Shown piece by piece: positions 30,902 to 35,500 of a stretch of 35,500 bases of DNA. The position numbers were made by a program, and so were the translations under genes. The stretch comes from Adiantum capillus-veneris (Eukaryota; Streptophyta; Polypodiopsida; Polypodiales; Pteridaceae), in assembly GCA_014529385.2 (NCBI GenBank), contig CM043965.1:14098412-14133911 (forward strand), written 5' to 3'. The notes beneath the pieces are model-generated. The model was given only the letters and a program-made list of their open reading frames with translations, had not been told where the DNA came from and did no database searches. Numbering within the stretch: position 1 is the first letter of the stretch; every line of letters starts with the position of its first letter.

Positions 30902-31990
30902 GGTAAATACACGCTAATGTAGAGAGAGAAAAAACGGCAACTTGTACCTTGTAAATCTTGAAGTCTTTGTGTTTCTTTTATGCTCAACGACTTTTGTGTT
31001 GCATGCGATCCTCGCCTTGTGGAAATTGTAGCACTTAACGTCTTGTTCTTTGTAAGAACACCTTCATTGATTCTTCACAAAAACTCATTGTTTTTCTGAA
31101 GGCTTTTGTTCACTTGTGAAGATTCCTCCTTAAAGAAAAAGAATTTTGGAAGAAAACTTGTCTTTTTTTAAGAAGTGAAAAGGAAGGGTGAAACTACTAG
31201 TATCCTTGAAGTTTATATCTTTCCTTTCATTCTAGCTTTCTTTGTCAACTCAAGTATACAGGAAGGCTCAATATGTTGGCCTCTTACCCTCATGGGATGG
31301 GTTCAACCCTCCTGCATCCAAGGGTTTAGAGGGCCTTCCTACACGTGCAACAAATGGTGCCAACGAAGCCTCATTGTCGTAGAGTTGCCTGCCGAGTTTC
31401 CTTTGGTCGTGCATTGCGGAGGACGTTCTTGGGGTTGCTGCGGATAATGTTCATTGCCTACCCTCCCATGCTACGCATGAAACATTGTGTCTGCCTTCCT
31501 TTTTGCTGCGATGTAGAGCGTGTATGTCTTCCCCGCTTGTGGATCATGCGAGAGGAGATGTGCATCGCATACACATGCAACCCGCTTTTCCCCTTTCCCA
31601 AAATAGCTCAAATATCAGTGGGAGGACAAGAGTAATTCCGTGTGCTAGTCTCCACCCAACCATGCTATCTTATAGCCTCCCCTAAGCATACACACTGTTT
31701 GGCCGTGCCGTCGACCTTGCCCGTAGGACCCGTGTCTTTACAGAGCGCTTGGACCAAGTATGGTCCAACTGAAAGCGAATTTCCTTTGGAGCACGTCCAC
31801 CTAGGTGGCCATGCAGGTTGAGACATGTGTAGCCCTGTAGCCCTTCTAGAGAGAGAGAGAGAGATAGAGAGAGATACAGAGAGAGAGAGAGAGAGAAAGA
31901 GAGATAGCTTTTATTCTTGTTCTCGAAGGTCAAATATGACGTATGGGACCAAAGTTACATGTGATGTAGTATGTGTATGGCTGACAAGTG
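30902..31990. other. gypsy-3 leader and unassigned sequence
   Basis: About 450 bp upstream of gypsy-3 gag (minus) are AT-rich and without coding, consistent with a leader. TTGGCACCATTTG on the minus strand near 31351-31363 resembles a gypsy primer-binding site only loosely. 31300-31720 is richer in GC than its surroundings and has short open frames with no family. A GA-rich run lies at 31850-31905. Confidence 0.4.
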
Positions 31991-31993
31991 CTC

Positions 31994-32990
31994 TCAATGC
32001 TCCAAAATTGTGGTGATAAGAGTTGCAATGGAGAGCCCACATTGTGGCTGGGAGAGGAAAATGTGTAGGTCTAAGTCATGGCTGAAAATGTGAGAGAAGC
32101 AAGTTCCGATGTGACCAAAATTTGAGCACTCCAGTAGTGTATGGTACTCAGACTCTTGAACTTGCAATGAGCATAATGTGCACATTTGATTTGTTGACTC
32201 TTCTCCATTGCCCCAACACCGTATCTTGCATCGAAGGAAATGAGAGCTAAGCCGAATGGCTGCGATAGTGTGTATCACCGACAAGGGGGTAGGCTCAAGC
32301 ATATAAGTGTGAGTATGGTTTCCTCTTTCAGCGAAGAACATGGTTTTGTAGTTGGGGCAATACGGGTGGTGTAATGTATGAAGCGTAACCCACCAGATTT
32401 CTCCCAAGATCCGTAATAGATTGTGTTGTAGAAAAGCTTCATTCACTTGGGAGGTACTTGAAGCATCATGTAGTAAGTGTAATGCATTTCATCTTCCAAA
32501 CCACTTCTTTATGTATTGCATCCATCCCATGCTCAAGATCTTGCTTTTATGCATCTTTTGAACGTTTTTTCTTTCTTCCCATGCAATTGTAGGAAGTCAA
32601 TGTGAGGGGTTTTGATGCATCTTTAGCCGGTACTCCACAACCCTTTCCATACCCATAACCTGAATTGGAAGAGATCCCGACTCAAGAAGTAGGAGCATAT
32701 ATGGTGTTTGTGTCTTAACTTGGAGAAAGGTTGTAAGAAAACACTTTTGGACATTCTCAAACTTTTTCCAAGTAGACTTTGAGATACTCCCGTCCCACAC
32801 TTCAACTCCATAAAGAAGAACCGGTGTCACTAATGCATCAAAAAGGTACTTCTTGAGAACCCAACACTTGATGTTTCCCGCATTACACATGTTCTCAAAT
32901 GCATAACGTGATATCTTTCCCGCTTTCAAATGACGCATAGCACATTCATGCCACTTGTGATTGGACAGAACCTCAAGGCCAAGGTACTTA
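31994..32990 (-). pseudogene. LINE-type reverse transcriptase, C-terminal remnant
   Basis: Non-LTR retrotransposon fragment on the minus strand. It starts with KYLGLEVLSNHKWHECAMRH (32925-32990; the Y-L-G block is a hallmark of LINE RT). LKKYLFDALVTPVLLYGVEV and KKFENVQKCFLTTFLQVKT follow (32640-32850). After a gap with stops (32447-32596), 31994-32446 reads IRLSSHFLRC and CTLCSLQVQESEYHTLLEC, which matches the zinc-binding C-terminus (C-x2-C-x8-H-x4-C) found after plant LINE RT. The 5' part, including the catalytic RT core and endonuclease, is missing. The fragment starts right at a GA microsatellite. Confidence 0.82.
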
Positions 32991-33060
32991 GAGAGAGAGA
33001 GAGAGAGGGAGAGAGAGGGAGGGAGGGAGGGGGTGGAAGGAGGGGATAGAGAGAGTAGAT

Positions 33061-33099
<39 letters not shown>

Positions 33100-33113
33100 G
33101 GGAGAGAGAGAGA
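32988..33113 (+). repeat. GA-rich microsatellite
   Basis: Imperfect GA array with GGGA interruptions and one pure stretch at about 33064-33096. It borders the LINE remnant. Confidence 0.93.
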
Positions 33114-35371
33114 GGTGATAGGGGAGAGAGGGGAGATGCAGTGGGAGGGAGGGAATTGGCTTGTCACGGAGGCACTGCCCATCCATGTGAGAAGAATATT
33201 GATAGGATGAAGAAAGAGAAACGTGTGAATAAAAGCAAGAGTGAAAGAGAGCAGATTTTCTTTTTTCTAAATCAATAATGTTGTTAAGAAAAAAAAATCA
33301 AAAAACTATTTAATTAATCTTAACGCTTTTTTACTTTTACTTATTATATAAGCTTTACCTCTTTTTAAGAGGAACTTATGTTGTAGTACTCTCTATCTAA
33401 TAAGCTATTCCTTTCAATATATTATCTCTCTTGTGGCTTGTACTCCCAACTTTCTTGCATTCATTCAATCTTTTCTGTTTTCTAATGGAAAAGTTATTAT
33501 ACTTGAAAGTTTTCTGATTGATTCAAAGTTCATTTCTCTAGATGCTATTATTGATATCGGTACACGAAAAATATTTCTACCTCTAGAATGCACAATTATT
33601 CATCTTAGAAAATGTGGGTACATTTGGAGAGTGTTTGTTTAGTATTTACAAAGTTAACGTCATAGAGTCTTATTGCTAGCACCCCATTAGTTTATGAACC
33701 AAACATGACAAAATTCATTGATTTAAGCCCCCCCATATGGGAAACATATATCAACACAAGATTGTTTACATACTTCACCGTTTGCAACAGATGAAAAAAG
33801 CCATGTGGATATTTTAAGGTCCACATCAAAGAATAACACCTTAACAAAGATCATATCCATCATTGATCTCATTGTGAAGGTGACACAGAATTCCAAGAGT
33901 TACATGGTGACATCATTTTTGAGTTCCCACCAACCAAGTAAAAAGTGTACACAATGGACTAATGGATCATCCATACGATCCACATCTATGGACAAATCCA
34001 CAAACTGCAAATATAGTCTTCTTCGAGATTGCACGACAAAGCCATTGTGTTGGTTCTTTGAAACACATGATTGAGGTTTGCCCTAAACTTTTGAACTATG
34101 TATATTATAATTGTGCACACTTTTACAGTAGCTTGTTGAGGGCACTGACACCCGACAAGGTTTGTGACACAACATCATGCAAAGTAGTCTCTCACTTTTG
34201 TTCCAATGATGCACTATGCATTGGAGCTTGTGAATGTTTTTTGTATTATGTGATGTGGGTATGATGAGACATGTAGTAGATTGCTAATTCATTGAGGCAT
34301 GCAATTCCAAACATTTGCGATGGCACATTAAAGTCACTCACATATAAAACCATAGAAATGGTGAAAAGGATACTTGTTGTTGACCATCAAGCAAACGCTA
34401 AGAAAGTCTAGATTTGTGTGGCAAAAGAGATAGTGTTAGGATCTATTCTTCGATCCAATGGTCCATTCAGAAAATCGATGAGCGATAACTATACATTGTG
34501 GCAAAGGAAATGGTTCCCTTGGTGCAAGACAATTTGTAACATATCCTTTTTATTTACTATAGTGGGTTTTTCCCCAAAATTTAATTTATGCTATGTAGAG
34601 GTGATATTTTTGTAATTCTCCTTTCATTGAATTTATCCATTAGGTTTTGACAACGTGTTTCATCGATGCATAGTGGACCAACCAAAGAATCCTTTGGTAT
34701 CGACGCCCTTCTCAAGTTGAAATGAGATTGCACTTATAATATCTTCCAAGTAGCCGGTTTTTAGGGCAAGGTAAGGAAGAGAAGAAGTGCTTTGTTTTCA
34801 AAATGTCCACAGTGGGTCCATTATCATGCATCTAGTGAATTGCATGAGGCAAAATGATACAGGAGATCTATGCTATGCTTAGGTCCAATTTGATCACACT
34901 AGACGAGTTGGAGGTTGAGTAACAATGGCATGCTATATATATGATCCAAGATGTGCTTTTCCAACATATTATGTGCTACATATCGCATTGTTTTGCAAGA
35001 AATTGATTTTCATTCCTTTGTGGCATAGCATGTAAGACATGCTCACTATAGACATCTACAAAATGAAGGAACGGGACATGGATTTGCACTGCCTCTTTTG
35101 GGAATGCGTCAATGATAAGTTGGTAAACATGGGTGTGAACCAAAAATTTTCTTTGGATTCATTGTAGATGAAGCAAGACTACGAGCGTTCTTGCTTATTT
35201 CATTGGAAGCAAAGCATGAATCAACACATGGTGAAGTACATAGGGGAAGGATAATAAGCGAGCTTGGTGAAGCAAGCTTTGGAGCGAACTTTTTCCCTCC
35301 CCTCCACCCTTGTTGCTCACTACCGCTAGATGCCGCCCATTGTTGCCTCCACAATTGCACCACAACTTACA

Positions 35372-35384
<13 letters not shown>
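33114..35384. other. AT-rich sequence without recognised genes
   Basis: About 2.3 kb with only short open frames (33433-33642, 33805-34074, 33962-34264 and 34418-34615 on the plus strand). None shows a motif or family I recognise. Two overlapping frames at 33800-34264 hint at former coding in more than one frame, but this is weak. No LTR ends, target duplications or RNA genes seen. Confidence 0.5.

Positions 35385-35426
<42 letters not shown>
35385..35426 (+). repeat. (CT)n-(CA)n microsatellite
   Basis: About 30 bp of CT followed by about 13 bp of CA, then a CT-rich tail to the end of the window. The same CT-then-CA order is seen in the gypsy-2 LTR (7551-7786), but I saw no flanking similarity. 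Confidence 0.93.
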
Positions 35427-35500
35427 TCTTGATTTCTTTTTCCTCTCTCCCCTTTATTTCTCCCTTCTTTCTCACTATACCTCTCGCTCCCTCTCCCTCT

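Noticed and set aside
31351-31363. Primer-binding site of gypsy-3 on the minus strand
   Set aside because: TTGGCACCATTTG is only loosely similar to known sites, and no LTR end (CA) lies directly before it.
31345-31635. Short Cys-rich open frames
   Set aside because: Cys spacing fits no known zinc finger, and overlapping frames are equally open in the GC-richer patch.
33805-34264. Possible decayed gene or transposase in overlapping frames
   Set aside because: No recognisable block in any frame. Lengths are within chance for this composition.

Overview
The window looks like intergenic DNA of a land plant with a repeat-rich genome. It holds nested LTR retrotransposons of both plant superfamilies (Ty1/copia and Ty3/gypsy), one LINE fragment, and long CT/GA and CA/GT microsatellites. 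One gypsy element carries a second RNase H after its pol RNase H, a layout known from the plant Tat lineage. I found no host gene, tRNA, rRNA or CRISPR array. The species cannot be decided from this sequence.

Layout. (1) 1-2892: the 3' half of a copia element (copia-1: integrase, RT, RNase H, 3' LTR). It abuts, and probably inserted into, (2) copia-2, whose 3' end is 2893-3897. Copia-2 in turn abuts (3) gypsy-1, a chromodomain-type gypsy element. Its protease to integrase region is 3898-7041. Its integrase tail resumes 11 kb later at 18124-18354, followed by a 3' UTR and a probable long LTR reaching about 20224. (4) 7042-18123: gypsy-2, a complete but dead Tat-like gypsy element (LTR, gag, protease, RT, RNase H, second RNase H, integrase, PPT, LTR). 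It sits in the integrase codons of gypsy-1 and is flanked by CCAC on both sides. (5) Minus strand, about 20225-22682 and 28343-30901: gypsy-3, another chromodomain-type element. It is split within its RT by (6) copia-3 (22683-28342), a complete copia element with TTCAT target duplications and about 3.4 percent LTR divergence. (7) 31994-32990, minus strand: a LINE reverse-transcriptase remnant. (8) 33100-35500: AT-rich DNA with no recognisable gene, ending in a CT/CA microsatellite.

The most unusual structure is in gypsy-2. Its two LTRs agree at both outer ends and point the same way, but their inner 2 kb (7112-9240 and 15732-17725) lie in opposite orientations. The 3' copy keeps a TATA box, now on the minus strand. 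The 5' copy lacks that stretch. Gypsy-2 therefore has no LTR with a correctly placed promoter, and it forms a pair of 2 kb inverted arms around its own coding region.

Every coding region is broken by stops or frameshifts, so the genes do not work together now. What the window records is a sequence of insertions: gypsy-1 is older than gypsy-2 and copia-2, copia-2 is older than copia-1, and gypsy-3 is older than copia-3. I saw no previously undescribed functional system. The candidates for novelty are the LTR-internal inversion and the microsatellite-loaded LTRs.
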